A stretch of 64,000 bases of DNA from Platerodrilus igneus (taxonomy: Eukaryota; Arthropoda; Insecta; Coleoptera; Lycidae). The notes beneath the pieces were generated by a model. It was not told the DNA's origin. It was given only the letters and a program-made list of their open reading frames with translations, and made no database searches. Below, piece after piece: positions 44,123 through 56,842 of this stretch (position 1 is its first letter; each line of letters opens with the position of its first letter). The stretch lies in NCBI GenBank assembly GCA_036346225.1, contig JARFIW010001108.1, forward strand, positions 3,804,501-3,868,500. The letters are read 5' to 3'. A program made the position numbers and the translations under genes.

Positions 44123-44760
44123 CTAAAATTTACGAAGATAATAATTGTTTATGCTTATACTACTAACGCTCTAGATTAGAATAGAATTACATTTAGTGTA
44201 AACAATAACCGGACGCAGAAGTAAAAAGGCAAAGGTAGAAGAGCGAAATTTGAGTGCTGAAAGCGATAAGGTATTCATAAACATAACTACGCTTATGAAG
44301 GAGATTATTTCAAATCTGAAAACTAATAAGGAAATATTGAACGCAAATTTTTAAGTAATGGCCGAAAATAGTAGAACATTAAATGTATCTGATCAGCTAC
44401 ATTTGACTACGAGTAGGAAGCTTTAGTAAAATTATAAATGCGCATTTCTACAAAAAATAATTTGTATATGGCGTGATTTACATAAGGAAACTAATCATAG
44501 AGAGAGATCTTACGGTAGTTACAAAAAATTTTTAGACATAAGATGTGCTGACGATATTGGACCTTATCTGTAGATTTTAATGCTTATACGTAACTAATAT
44601 TTTTCGTGTTGAATAATGTTTGTTAAAGGAAGATGTATGTGGATGTAGCAATTATGATTTGAAGGACTGTTTGGAAATGAATATTTGATGCCATTATAAG
44701 CTTGATATTAGATTATCGTTATTTCGTTTAAACTTAAAAACCTTATAACGTAATATCATA
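44123..44760 (+). pseudogene. gypsy leader and gag remnant
   Basis: A short charged reading (SDKVFINITTLMKEIISNL) around 44260-44350 may be gag-derived. 44390-44760 is the inverted partner of 33150-33560. The segment ends where LINE copy 2 begins. Confidence 0.5.
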
Positions 44761-45738
44761 GTAACTATACTAAAAAAAACGCGGATAGATATGAAAATTT
44801 TCGAACCATAAGTTTGACAGCGCACGTGTCAAAAACATTAACTAGAATTGTACAAAGACGAATGGAAAAACGAGCTGAAGAAATACTAGAAAAAGATCAA
44901 TTTGGGTTTAGGCGAAACAGAGGAACACGGAAGGCTATTTTAGCTCTGTGGGTGATAATGTAGAAAATAAAGAGAAAAGAGGTAAAGTGTGTATATAGGG
45001 TTTGCAGATCTGAAAAAGCATTCGACAATGTACAATGGAAAAAAATGTTAGAAATACTCCAAAAGATTGGAATGAATTATAAGGGATAGACGATTAGTAC
45101 ATAGCTTATACAAAGAGCAAACAGCCGTAATAGAATTAGAGCAGGAAAGTAGAGAAGTAATTATTACGAAAGGGGTGAGACAGGGATGTGGTTTATCCCC
45201 ATTAATTTTTAACTTGTACATTGAAGAGACAATGAATACTGTCAAGTGCAGGAAGACATTTGGAATTACTATGCAGGGACAAAAGATTGATATGCTTTGA
45301 TTTGCAAATGATATAACGGTATTAGCCTCTAGCAAAGAAGAGTTAGGAGCTGCTCTTAATGAAATGGAAACAGTTCTAACAGAAAGATATGGTATGAAAC
45401 TTAACAAAAAAAAACTAAAGTTCTAGTATGCAAACAAGGGAAAAATAAATCGAAAGCAAGAATACAAAACCGTAATAAGAACTTACAAGAGGTTAACGAT
45501 TTCTGCTATCTAGGAAACCACATAGCGTAAGATGGGAAGAGCACAAAAGATATAAAACAAAGATTAGCACAAGGTTGAGCTACATTTAGCAGGAAAAAGC
45601 AACTACTGCGTAAAAAGACAACAACCGTAGACACAAGGAAAAGATTGCATAAAACATATGTGTGGAGCACAGCACTGTACGGCTGTGAAACCCTGACAGT
45701 AGGAGAAGCGAACAAAATAAAAGGTAGAAGCATTTGAA

Positions 45739-45942
45739 ATGTGGTGCTATAGACGTATGATGAAGATATATATATATATATATATATCATGGACAGACAA
45801 AGTTAAAAACAAAGAGGTGCTAGAAATGGTAGAGGAAGAAAGAAATATGTGGAAAATAGTAAAAAATAGGAGAGATAGGATGATAGGCCACATACTAAGA
45901 CATGATAGAATAGTGCGGAATATACTAAAAGCAGAGATATGA
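45739..45942 (+). pseudogene. LINE C-terminal block with in-frame TA expansion
   Basis: MWCYRRMMKI-YIYIYI-SWTDKVKNKEVLEM: a (TA)n tract (45765-45788) adds exactly six codons (Tyr-Ile three times) where copies 1 and 3 read KISWTDK. The TA run grew from a native GATATCATGG. Confidence 0.85.
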
Positions 45943-46264
45943 AAAAAGAGAGGTAGAGGTACATCTAGGTTAGACTATTGCACACAGATAGTAAAAGATG
46001 TAGGATGTAGAAATTTCAGGAAAATGTGTAGACTAGCTCAGAATAGAAATCAATGGAGGTACGCATCCAACCAGTCCCAAAATGGAAAAACTAATGATGA
46101 AAAAATAACTGTACTTAAACATGATTATTATAAACAACTACAGGTATTGGTCTTGCAAAATTCTTTACTAATGTTAATTGTGCAAAAGGATTTACTGGAA
46201 AACTATTAATTTGGTAAATATCCAAGTGTTGGAGGATCTTTCACAGCCACAGGCTGCTTAACCC

Positions 46265-46515
46265 CCTTGACATACCTAACATATGATTTTTTTCCAATGC
46301 TCCACCCAAAGGTACTACATTGGCCAGGAAGCGTTTTTTTACCTGGAAAATTTGGAATTTTGCCGAACCCTTGCTGTTCTAAGCAAGTTAGGGATCTTTA
46401 ACGTGCGTGACAACACACACACGGGACCTTCATTTTACCTGTCGTCCGAACGAGGATGTATTTTTGTGAAAAATGCTCACCTAACATTTTTCAAGCGGAC
46501 CATGTCGGGATCCCT
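46265..46515 (-). mobile_element. tRNA-SINE between LINE copy 2 modules 1 and 2
   Basis: Body and tail of the SINE on the minus strand (CCAATGCTCCACCCAAAGGT, GGATCTTTAACGTGCGTG, AACGAGGATGTATTTTTGTG). The tRNA head is mostly deleted after GACCATGTCGGGATCC. Flanked by CCCTTGACATACC and CCCTTCACATCCC, diverged target duplications. Confidence 0.8.
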
Positions 46516-46854
46516 CCCTTCACATCCCACTAAAACTCGGTGAAATGAGGCATATAATTAGAAAACAATGTGAGGAACCGAGCTGTATATAGGCTGTTGT
46601 GGGAATTTCAGGGAACTATGTAGGCTAGCTCAGAACATAAATGAGTGGAGGTACGCGTCCAACCAGTTTCAAGATGCAAAACCTAATGACGAAAAAATAA
46701 ATGCACTTAAATCTGATGATTAGTATAAACAACTACAGGTGTTGGTTGTGAAATATTTTCAACTGATGTTGATTGTGCGAAATGATATTGGAAAAACTAT
46801 TAATTCCACAAATGCTCAAGTCCTGAGAGAACTTGACAGCCCCAGGCTGCTTAC

Positions 46855-47160
46855 CCCCCTTCACATACTTTACATGTGATTTTTCCAATGCTCCATCCGA
46901 AAGTACTACATTGGCCAGGAAACGAATTTTCTTTACTTGGAAAATTTGAAATTTTGCCGAACCCCTGCTGTTTCAAGCAAGGTAGGGATTTTTAACGTGC
47001 GTGACAACACTCACACACGGGACCTCCATTTTACATCTCATCCGAACGAGGGTGTATTTTTGTGAAAAATGCTCGCCTAACATTTTTCAAGCGGACCGGG
47101 TCGGGATTCGAATCCGGGACCTTGGGCGTAGTAGTCACAAATATACCACGGAGCCGCCTC
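46855..47160 (-). mobile_element. full-length tRNA-SINE between LINE copy 2 modules 2 and 3
   Basis: Complete head: on the minus strand GGCGGCTCCGTGGTATA, a shortened box A region, and box B GGATTCGAATCCCGA. Complete body and tail. Flanked by CCCTTCACATAC and CCTTCACATACC. Confidence 0.85.
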
Positions 47161-47751
47161 CACCTTCACATACCACTGAATATCAGAAAAATAGAGTGTA
47201 TAATTGTAAAATGATAGAAGGTACCCGAACTACATATAACGAGAAAGAATTGCTGCTATAGTCAAAGACAACAAACATAGAAACAAGAAGAAAATTGTTC
47301 AAAGCATATGTGTTCGACACAGCACTATATATCTATGAAATAGGGGCCGTAGGAAAAGCAGACAGAAAGAGATAGAAACCTTCTGGAATGTTGTGGTTCA
47401 GATTAATGAGGATGATTGCATGAACAGACAAAGTTAATCACAAATAGGTTATAGAGATAGTAAAAGAATAAAAATATCTGTGAAAACCAAAAAAGAAAAG
47501 GAGAAATAGAAGGGTAGGATACGTTCTGAGGCATTTTTGGGGAATAGTATGGGATATATTACAAGCAGAGATATGAACAGAGAAGTAGAGGTAGACCGAG
47601 ATCAGACTTTAGCCCACAGATAGTGATAGATGCAGGCTGTACAAATTTCAGGGAAATGTGTGGGTTAGTTCAGAATAGGAAACAATTAGGGTACGCGTCT
47701 AACCAGCTCCAGGACTGAACCCTTATGATGATGATGATGATGATGATGATT

Positions 47752-47985
47752 TAAATAATACGTTTTTCAATAATACATACCAATTGATTCACACACGAAA
47801 TACCCAAGCGGAGAACAAGCTCTAACCAGGGTGTAAGTCAAACATACACAAGTGAGATTTGTACCATATATATCTAATCATTTACTGATAAGTTAGCAAA
47901 TACAAACAATATGGAGAAATAGTCAGTTGATCAAGTTCTACATATATTTAATAAAGATACACCGGAAGTAACAATTTATCAAAAC
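47752..47985. other. short unique stretch between LINE and satellite
   Basis: Nothing recognisable. The gypsy element does not resume here. Confidence 0.4.
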
Positions 47986-50900
47986 ATTAAAAATACTTTA
48001 AATTTAGAAACAGCTGCAATAAATACAATGAGTAATAACCACTGATGTTAGATAAGCTTATAAAACGTTTTGCAAGATCCCTGCAACATGAATTTATTCA
48101 TGTCATAAATTAGGCAACGGTGTCACTTAATACTTCGAAAGGCCTTTCGGTGTTCATATATAACGAAAAAGCCCAGAAAAACAGAAATTATCGATTACCT
48201 ACTAAACAATAACCACTGACGAAAAATAAGATAGCCAAACCGAGCCATTCCTATTCTTTATTCCACGAGGTCCTAGCAACATTAATTCATTCAAACATTG
48301 CTTGTGTATGACTCAGAAACTAAGCAGAGCCGTCAGTTTTTAGTTTTAAAGACGCTTTGACGTAACCGAAATTTAAAGAGAACATTGGAAATATAATTTT
48401 AAATAACTGAGTAATAACCACTAATATTAAACATGAAGGCCAAATAATTCCTGTTCTTCGTTTGGCAAGACCTTCGCAAAATGAATATATTTTATGCTAT
48501 TGCCTGCTCGGTGAGTCACAAGGCAACGTCGTCACTTTAAAATTTCGAAAGGCTGTGTTCATAAATAACGAGAAAGCCTGGAGGAACGGAAATTATCGAT
48601 TACCTATTAAATAACAACTACTGATTCACAATAATTTAGAAAGCCAAACCATTCCTGTTCTTCATTCTGCAAGACCCTAGCAACATTAATTTATTCAAGC
48701 AATTGGTTGGTGGGTAAGTCAGAAATTAAGCATGTCGTAAGATTTTAGTTTTAATGACCGTTTGATGCGAAGGAAATTTAAAGCGGACATTAGAAGTATA
48801 AATATACGTTTCTGATTGACACCACTGATGTTAGATAAGCTTACTCAATATTGTTCTTCGTTTTGCAAAACCCCTGCAATATGAATATATTCATGTCGTT
48901 GACTGCTCGCTGAGTCATAAATTAGGTAACGTCGTCACTTTAAGATCCATAAGTAACGAAGGAGACTAGAGAAACAGAGATTATTGATTACCTACTAACT
49001 AATAACCACTGACATAAAATAAGCCTACAAAACCAAGCCATTCATTGTCTTTATTCTGCAAAATCCTAGCAACTGTAATTCGTGCAAGCAATTGCCTAAT
49101 GCGTGAGTCAGAATTTAAGCAACGTTGTCAGTTTTTAGTTTTAAGGACGTTTCAATGCAAACGAATTCTACAGAGGACATTGGAAATACAAATATAAATT
49201 ACTGAGTAATTACCATTGATGTTAGATAAGCTTATAAAGCCGTAGCATTCCCGTTCTTCATCTTGCAATATGGATATATTCATGTCGTTGCCTGCTCTCT
49301 AAGTCATAAATTAGTCAACGTGGTCACTTTAAGATTTCAAAGGGCTCTTCGACATACACAAGTAACGAGGGAGTTTGGAGAAACAGAGATTATTGATTAC
49401 CTATTGAATAATAACTACTGACTTAAAATAATTTATAAAGTCCAACCATTCCTGTTCTTCATTCTGCGAGACCCCAGCAACATTAATTTATTCAAGCAAT
49501 TGTCTGGTGGGTAAGTCAGAAAGTAAGCAATGTCGTAAGGTTTTAGTTTTAAAGACCGTTTGACGCGAAAAAAAATTCAAAGTGCTACGTACATTGACGT
49601 AGCCGGCAGAAAAAAGAACAAAGGAGAGAAAATGACCAGGCGCATTCGGGTGAGTAGGCAGGGTCTTACCAATACAAAAAAAATTAAAGAAAAACCTGAA
49701 ATAAAAATAAGAAATTAAACATACTTATCAATACTTATAATTAATCTACGTGACATTTTAGGGAGACATAAAAGAGTAGTATTCCCAAAGGCGAAAAATC
49801 AATAACTACAATTGTACATAAACCAAAAAAAAAATACGGTTTAACATGGCGAGCTGCAGTTTCTAGGTCACTACAAATCTTAATTAACCAAACAAAAAAA
49901 AATTACGACTCTAAAAACACCAGCTCTAAATTATCATCGTAAACCTAAAGGTACATATATAACATTGGCACTACGATGTCTTAACTAACCAATAATTTAC
50001 AACTCAACAAAAAAAAGGAAAACCCTCAGTTCCAAATCATCCTCGTAAACATACATTTAAACATATAGGATGGTCACGATAAATACAATATTAATAATAA
50101 ATATCCTCTCACTTGACGATAATCATTTTTAAAAATACTAAGTTTAGTCATTCCGTGGAACCTGATACATATACAGTTTTCACCAATTTCACAGGACCCA
50201 TACAAGAAAGTACTGCAGAAACACTCATCCGAGCGTCCATGGTGTAGGTTTGGGTCACACCTTCCCTAATGACAGGACGGAGCAGAGGATCTCAAGATCC
50301 CGCAGTGTGGGCGTTCTCCCTAACAAAATGAGCGGCAATTCAATGGGCCATTAGATCTACTGGAGAAAGAAGCACACAGCGTGTGCTCGAAAATTTTTCA
50401 GAGAACGAAATCGACAATTGCTCTGGGTCGTATGCTGAAAAGAATAATTATTAACTCGTTTGGTAGCACCAATTTACATTCATGCCGGTGTTATCAAACA
50501 TACAAAGGTGATTAGAAATTCCAAACAAGCTTTATCGGTGAAGTAGGATTCATTATTTCAACGAGTCTTTAGATTGAAATAATCTACAAAGTAATTATAC
50601 GCTATGGTAATATGTAGCAAGTTCATGGATACCTAAAACAGGGTATTAACTATTTCATTTATAGAATAATCTTTTCGTTTTAAAGTAAATAGATTTGGAA
50701 TTGAAAATTAATAGAAAGCGTATTTATTGTAAACGAGTAAAACATACAGAATGTTGTTGGCGTATGAAAAGTAGAAATGGAATCGATATGAATGAATAAC
50801 AAAATAAAGGTATACGATTTTACCGTCGGAAATGAACGTAACAAAAGCGGACATTAGAAGTATAAATATACGTTTTTGAGTAACACCACTGATGTTAGAT

Positions 50901-52790
50901 CAGCTTAATCAATCCTGTTCTTCGATTTGCGAAATCCCAGCAATATGAATATATTCATGTTGTTGCCTGCTCGCTGAGTCATAAATTAGGCAACATCGTC
51001 ACTTTAAGATTTCAAAAGGCTCTTCGGTATTCATAAGTAACAAAAGAGTCTGGAGAAACAGAAATTATAAATTACCTACTAACTAATAACCACTAACATA
51101 AAATAAGCCTACAAAGCCAAACCATTCATTTTCTTTATTCTGCAAGATCCTCGCAACTGAAATTCGTGGAAGCAATTGCCTAATGGTGAGTCAGAAACTT
51201 AGCAACGTTGTCAGTTTTTAGTTTTAAAGACGCTTCAATGCAAACGAATTCTACAGAGGACATTGGGAATACAAATATAAATTACTGAGTAATTAATTAC
51301 GATTGATGTTGGATAAGTTTACAAAACCGTACCATTCCTGTTCTTCATCTTGCAATATGAATATATTCATGTCATTGCCTGCTCGCCGAGTCATAACAAC
51401 CACTAACATAAAATAAGCCTACAAAACCAAACTATTCATTTTGTTTATTCTGCAAAATCCTCGCAACTTTAATTCGTGCAAGCAATTGCCTAATGGGCGA
51501 GTCAAAAACTAAGGAACATTGTCAGTTTTTAATTTTAAAGACGCTTCCATACAAACGAATTCCACAGAGTATCATTGGAAATTCAAATATCAATTACTGA
51601 GTAATTACCATTGATGTTAGATAAGCTTTTAAAACCGTACCATTCCTGTTCTTCATCTTGCAATATGAATATCAATGTCGTTGCCTGCTTGCTGAGTCAT
51701 TAATTAAGCAACGTCGTCACTTTAAGATTTCAAAGGACCCCTCAACATTCATAGGTAATGAAGGAGTCTGGAGAAACAAAGATTATTGATTACCTATTAA
51801 ATAACAGCTACTGATTCAAAATAATTTAGAAAGCCAAACCATTCCTGTTCTTCATTCTGCAAGACCCTAGCAACATTAATTTATTAAAGCAATTGGTTGG
51901 TGGGTAAGTCAGAAATTAAGCATGTCGTAAGATTTTAGTTTTAAAGACTGTTTGACGGGAAGGAAATCCAATGCGGACATTAGAAAAATAAATACTCATT
52001 TCTGAGTCAATAGCACTGATGTTTAATACGCTTAATCTTTGTTTTTAAAAATGCCAGCATGTCGTTGCCTGCTCTCTGCGTCATAAATTACGTAACGTCT
52101 TCACTTTAAGATTTCAAAGGACTCCTCGGCATTCATAAGTAACGAAGGAGTCTGGAGAAATAGAGACTATTGATTACCTACTAAATAACAACCACTGACA
52201 TAAAATAAGCCTACAAAGCCAAACCATTCATTTTCTTTATTCTGCAAGATCCTAGCAACTGTAATTCGAGCAAGCAATTGCTTAATGGGTGAATCAGAAA
52301 CTAAGCAATGTTGTCAGTTTTTAGTTAGACGCTTCAATGCAAACGAATTCCACAGAGGACATTGGAAGTATAAATATAAATTACTGAGTAATTACCATTG
52401 ATGTTAGATAAGATAAGATAAAACCGTACCGTACCATTCCTGTTCATCTTGCAATATGAATATATACATGTCGTTGTCTGCTCGCTGAGTCATAAATTAG
52501 ACAACGTAGTCACTTTAAAATTTCAAAAGGCTCCTCGACATTCATAAGTAACGAAGGAGTCTGGAGAAACAAAGGTAATTGATTACCTATTAAATAATAA
52601 CTACTGACTTAAAAGAATTTATAGAGCCAAGCCATTCCTGTTCTTTATTCTGCGAAACCCTAGCAACATTAATTTATTCAAGCAATTGTCTGGTGGGTAA
52701 ATCAGAAAGTAAGCAATGTCGTAAGGTTGTAGTTTTAAAGACCGTTTGACGCGAAAGAAATTCAAAGCGGACATTAGAAGTATAAATAAT
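47986..52790. repeat. complex satellite, ~390-bp units with ~780-bp period, interrupted
   Basis: The marker CTGATGTTAGATAAGCTTA (and variants) recurs at about 48040, 48434, 48826, 49218, 50890, 51306, 51613, 52017 and 52400, mostly ~390 bp apart. Each unit has two related halves. One half contains CATGTCGTTGCCTGCTCGCTGAGTCATAAATTAGGCAACG. The other contains AAGCAATTG and GGTGAGTCAGAAACTAAGCAACG. Two unit types (GGTTGGTGGGTAAGTC versus GCCTAATGGGTGAGTC) tend to alternate. A solo LTR splits the array at 49583-50843. No gene. Confidence 0.9.
49583..50843 (-). mobile_element. solo LTR (1261 bp), family B, in the satellite
   Basis: Ends are TGCTACGT at 49583 and ACGTAACA at 50843, inverted to each other. 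It is flanked by AAAG at 49579-49582 and 50844-50847, and the satellite consensus runs through the empty site. The minus-strand start TGTTACGTTC and the later AAATAGATTT, GCGTATTTATTGTAAA and AATGAATAA blocks match 56550-56828 and 59063-59721. No interior sequence, so recombination between two LTRs is the likely origin. Confidence 0.8.
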
Positions 52791-55700
52791 AGCAACCAGA
52801 CTCAGTACTAAAACAATAAACAAAGTCCGTGCAGATGAAGAAATTGAAAAACGTGGAAAGTTTATTGAAGGATATTCAGGCATCGGATGCAGTTGTGGAT
52901 TTTGAAATTTATAGTTGTTTGTCGATCAATGTAGCACCATTACGGAAACATACAACACTGCAAACATAAGCAAAATAAAAACATTTTTAGAAATAGCTCG
53001 AATTATGTAAATATTCGGTTACATAGTAACGTATTTATAAAAACATTCAGTATAGTATACTAAGCATAAATTCATAAACCCGTAACTAAGGGACTTTTCA
53101 TTCTTATCGTATTTTTAGATAAGAATAATTACAAAAAGATAGCGTTTTTAGGATAGATAATGGTATTCACAATATTCCGCGTACAAAAAGATGTTTTTTC
53201 AAAGAACTTCACACAAAAAGTACTCAAGGAGTAAATATAATTAGTGTGACCGTGTTTTCAAAAGATTTCGTTTGATCGGGTTCAAATACTCTATAAGTAA
53301 TTTGATGTTATAGTACAAAAATGCATTCAAATTGTGGGAGGCACGTATATAATATTCAATTGCGTTCTCCTCTTAATGCTATACATACGGTCGTTTTTTG
53401 ACGAAAGGGCATATATAATATTCATAGAAAAAGAAAAGTTCATTCAACGTATTTTAGAAGAATCCAATAAGCTAAATTAACGTTCAAACTAGAAGCTAAC
53501 ATTGTAACAAATAATGGAAGCCATAAATCTTAAAATCCTAAAAATAATGCGAATTACAACAATAAATTTTGAAGATGAGATAACGCGTAGATAAAAGGAA
53601 CTAATTAGTAGTATCAGGTCGTAAAACGTCACATTTTGTAAAGGTTGCATCATCGTTCAGAATGATTTCAGATACTACGTAGAGAACGGGACCTTAAATT
53701 TCAGCCAATCAAAACGTATCACTAGCTACCATAGTGGGTTCGAAGCTTCTGAACTTATGACGTTGCAGGGCTCGATCCTATAAAACCATTTAAAATCATA
53801 TACAGATGTCAGTTGTTGAATACTCAGTTTAAACGTCACCATGCTAGTCCAATATGAAGTGATATCTAGTACTGAAGTATTGTAGTAAACAGACGAGTTT
53901 AATTGACGACTTTGAAAGTTTATTGCCAGTCTAAAGAAAGTAGATAATCACAATACTTTAAAAATAGAATAAGGAATTAAAATCAATTGAAATGAAAGTA
54001 TATATGAAACTGTAATTATATTTAATGGAAATTGATAATAAATTTTAAACGATTTAGACAATCTTGGTATATGGATTTGAAATGCAATTTTGATACTTAA
54101 TGGTATTTAGTGGAAAAATTTCGACGATATGGAAAGAGACAACCAGTATAATTTACACGGTAAAATAAAAAATCATAGTTTTCAAATTTAAAAAAAGTAC
54201 ATTTTTATTAGTTATTTAAGTTAAGTTGCTTAAGACTTTGTGTGCAAGTCTTTGTATGAGAGCTGTACAAGTGGATAATTTGATTTGAGAGTGGCTGTCC
54301 TTCGGCAAGTTTTGCAAGTTATATAAAAAAAAATTATACTGATAGATACGTTTAAATCCAATTTAAAGGAGAGGCTGTTAAAATTATTAGACTTATTTTA
54401 ATTTTGTACATAATAATAATAATTAAATAGGGAACGATTTAGGAATGAAAAGTCTAATTAGAAAAGAGAGATTTTGGATTATAGAGTAGCTGAGTGATTA
54501 CCCAGTTATAATTTTTATGTTATATTTAAGATTTTGTTCGTAAAGAAAAACTGTTGTGGCGGTTTTAGACCCTAGCTTTAAAGTTTGTGCTGAAAGAAAA
54601 TTGTTTTTCCTAGATGTTGTAACCTTTTTTTTATTTTTTTATTTGACCTCCACTCGCCGGGTACAAGTGAAGCCTTATTGGTTCGCGGCTAAGTCTGGGA
54701 ATTACCCCAATGGTGAGCAATGAGAAAGGGCGTGGGGATGGTATAAACTCTACAATAAGCTAATATAAAAAGAAAAAGGGGGATTGAGCGCCACTGTATC
54801 TATATGGATGATAACACAAGAAACTCTATACTCCTATGAGAAGATACAGAAACTCATGGGATATAAGCACCATAAAAAAACTTACAACTTAATGAACTAA
54901 CACATCTGGAAACCTCTGGAACATACTTACAACCTCTTCAATCTCAATGATCCTGAAAGAAAAAGTACACAACAAATTCTCTATTAAAAAGACACTGTTT
55001 GTGCTTTCTAATAAAAAAGCATGCTAATAATTACGGGTGGATAATCTTGAAATTACCACACCAAAGATATTTGAATCAAAAATGAATACCTAGGACAAAT
55101 TAGTTGTAGCATATCTGTGTCTTTTAGATTACTTCAGCGTTCGTCTAATTTCATTATTCAAAAAATTTATTTTCATTAAAAAAATTTAATAAAATTAATT
55201 GTGCATGGAATAAAAAACTTGAGTCCAAAAATGAAATTTAATATAGTTTCTCTCTTTTCGTCTTTTTTAAATATGATTACAAAAATGAAATAATATAATT
55301 GAATTCTTTATAAATCTGTCTTGACATAACAAGACCTTAATTTTAATAATATTTTATAACAAAATTTCTGATACCAAATACTCAGATCTGTTTATTGGTT
55401 TACATCTGTTTTTCACATTAAGTTTAATTTATTTCTTAAAAAAAGTTTGAATCACGTGCAGCTAACTTGGATAAATAACATTTCAACTTATTCAAGTATA
55501 ATGACCTTCTTAAAATTTGACATCTGTAATGAACTTTTCAGAAAACAGGAAATGGACTTTAGAATCTCGATATTTTAACATGTGAATACTCTGCGTATCT
55601 TGCAAAATTATTCTAATAGCATTTCTTAACAATAATCTTCCACGCTGTTCTTTATGCACAAAATTTAGTATAACTAAGCAATTTTCGACTACAATTTATG

Positions 55701-56549
55701 TGAGCACACTCAAGGTCTCACAAACATAACAAAAGAAAGGTTTGATACCTGTTTTTAATAAAGCTGTGTCCCCTAGTTATCAATCTGCGATGCACGTTTT
55801 CTGGAATCTGCTTACTACTTTGTTGCGACAAAACATCGAACGACAGCTGTAATTTCTTAACAAACGAACATTGACCCAATCTCTTTATCTGTATCTCTAA
55901 TTACTTCATGTGTACCTTATATGTATGTTACTTCATGCGCTAAGGAAATAAAGATATTTTATAAATTATTTGAATAATGCGAACTCACCGTTAACAAATA
56001 CCGACTCGAACCATTTCAAGAAGAAGCGTGATCAAGCGCCTTGCCGGAATCACAGGAATGAATCTTCCGTGTCCCAAGACGACCAGCCCTCCTGTCTCTA
56101 CTTCGGCACGCCTATTCTGAGGCCCCACTTATGTAAAATTTGGGAGCCCATCTGAAGATGATGCAGACTGAACTACATTCATAAATACAAATGGCTGCTT
56201 GGTTATTCATTCCGAGCAAGTACGGAACCGCTTATCTGCGTAGCGCGTCACCTCGTGACCGTATGCACGCAAGCGCTATCCTAATTTTAACGACTGAACG
56301 GGTATAATCCGCCTGAAGGTTAGGCAACACAAACGACTAGTTCCCTTTTAAATATGTTTTTAAAGCGTATATTATTATTAAATATTTCTGGGTAAAGCAT
56401 TTAAGTTATTTAAACGGTCATGATTTCCTGTTTCATTATGGAATTGTTTCTTTCAGATATAACAGTATCAAATACGAGAATAAAATTCCACAGACTAAAA
56501 TTGTACAGATGTGATTCTTGCAAAAATAGTGCTACAGAATATATATTCG
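52791..56549. other. AT-rich intergenic sequence with two GC-richer blocks
   Basis: No gene recognised. Blocks at about 54650-54960 and 55990-56330 are richer in G/C and look like old element fragments. The second includes ATGTAAAATTTGGGAGCCCAT, vaguely like an LTR end plus primer site. Its 61-codon ORF (55970-56155) has no family features. Confidence 0.35.
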
Positions 56550-56828
56550 TTACAATGTAAGATATTGGTTGGAATAGTATCAGCATTAGTTACGCTCTAT
56601 AGGAGTAGGTATCAAGCCAGCGGACACCTAAAACAAGATACCGACTACTAGATTGTAGAAAAGCTTTTCGTTTTGAAATAAATAGATTTAAATGCAATTA
56701 CATAAAGCGTACTTATTGTAAAAAGGTAATATATACCGGGTGTTGGAGAATTGAGGCAGAATCTACGTAAATGAATAATGAAAGAAAAATGATACGGATT
56801 TATTCCTTGTCGAAAAGTGAACGTAACA
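56550..56828 (-). mobile_element. 3' LTR (partial), family B copy 2
   Basis: Direct repeat of 59440-59721 (GCCAGCGGACACCTAAAACAAG, GATACGGATTTATTCCTTGTC, GTGAACGTAACA). The start TGTTACG at 56828 follows directly on the G-run. The far part of the LTR is missing. Confidence 0.75.
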
Positions 56829-56842
56829 AATCGTCCCCCCGC
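56829..56842 (-). other. polypurine tract
   Basis: GCGGGGGGACGATT on the minus strand directly before the 3' LTR start TGTTACG. This is the expected place and composition for the plus-strand primer of an LTR retroelement. Confidence 0.7.

Larger units (their letters stand above)
44760..47751 (+). mobile_element. RTE-like LINE copy 2 (5'-truncated) with SINEs in its 3' modules
   Basis: Begins at the same internal LINE position as copy 3 (SLTAHVSK-TLTRIV follows ~60 bp later). RT motifs are traceable with many stops (RKGVRQGC..SPLIFNLYIEE equivalent at about 45170-45230). The C-terminal block is at 45640-45990. The 3' modules are at about 46000-46265, 46560-46855 and 47160-47751, with SINEs between them. 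It ends in (GAT)n at 47724-47751, as copy 1 does. Confidence 0.85.

Noticed and set aside
47986..52790. CRISPR-like array
   Set aside because: Units are ~390 bp and diverged throughout, with no short constant repeats and variable spacers, and the DNA is clearly of animal type.
53000..56000. Possible host gene in the largest repeat-poor stretch
   Set aside because: Stops in every frame at short intervals and no exon-like composition.
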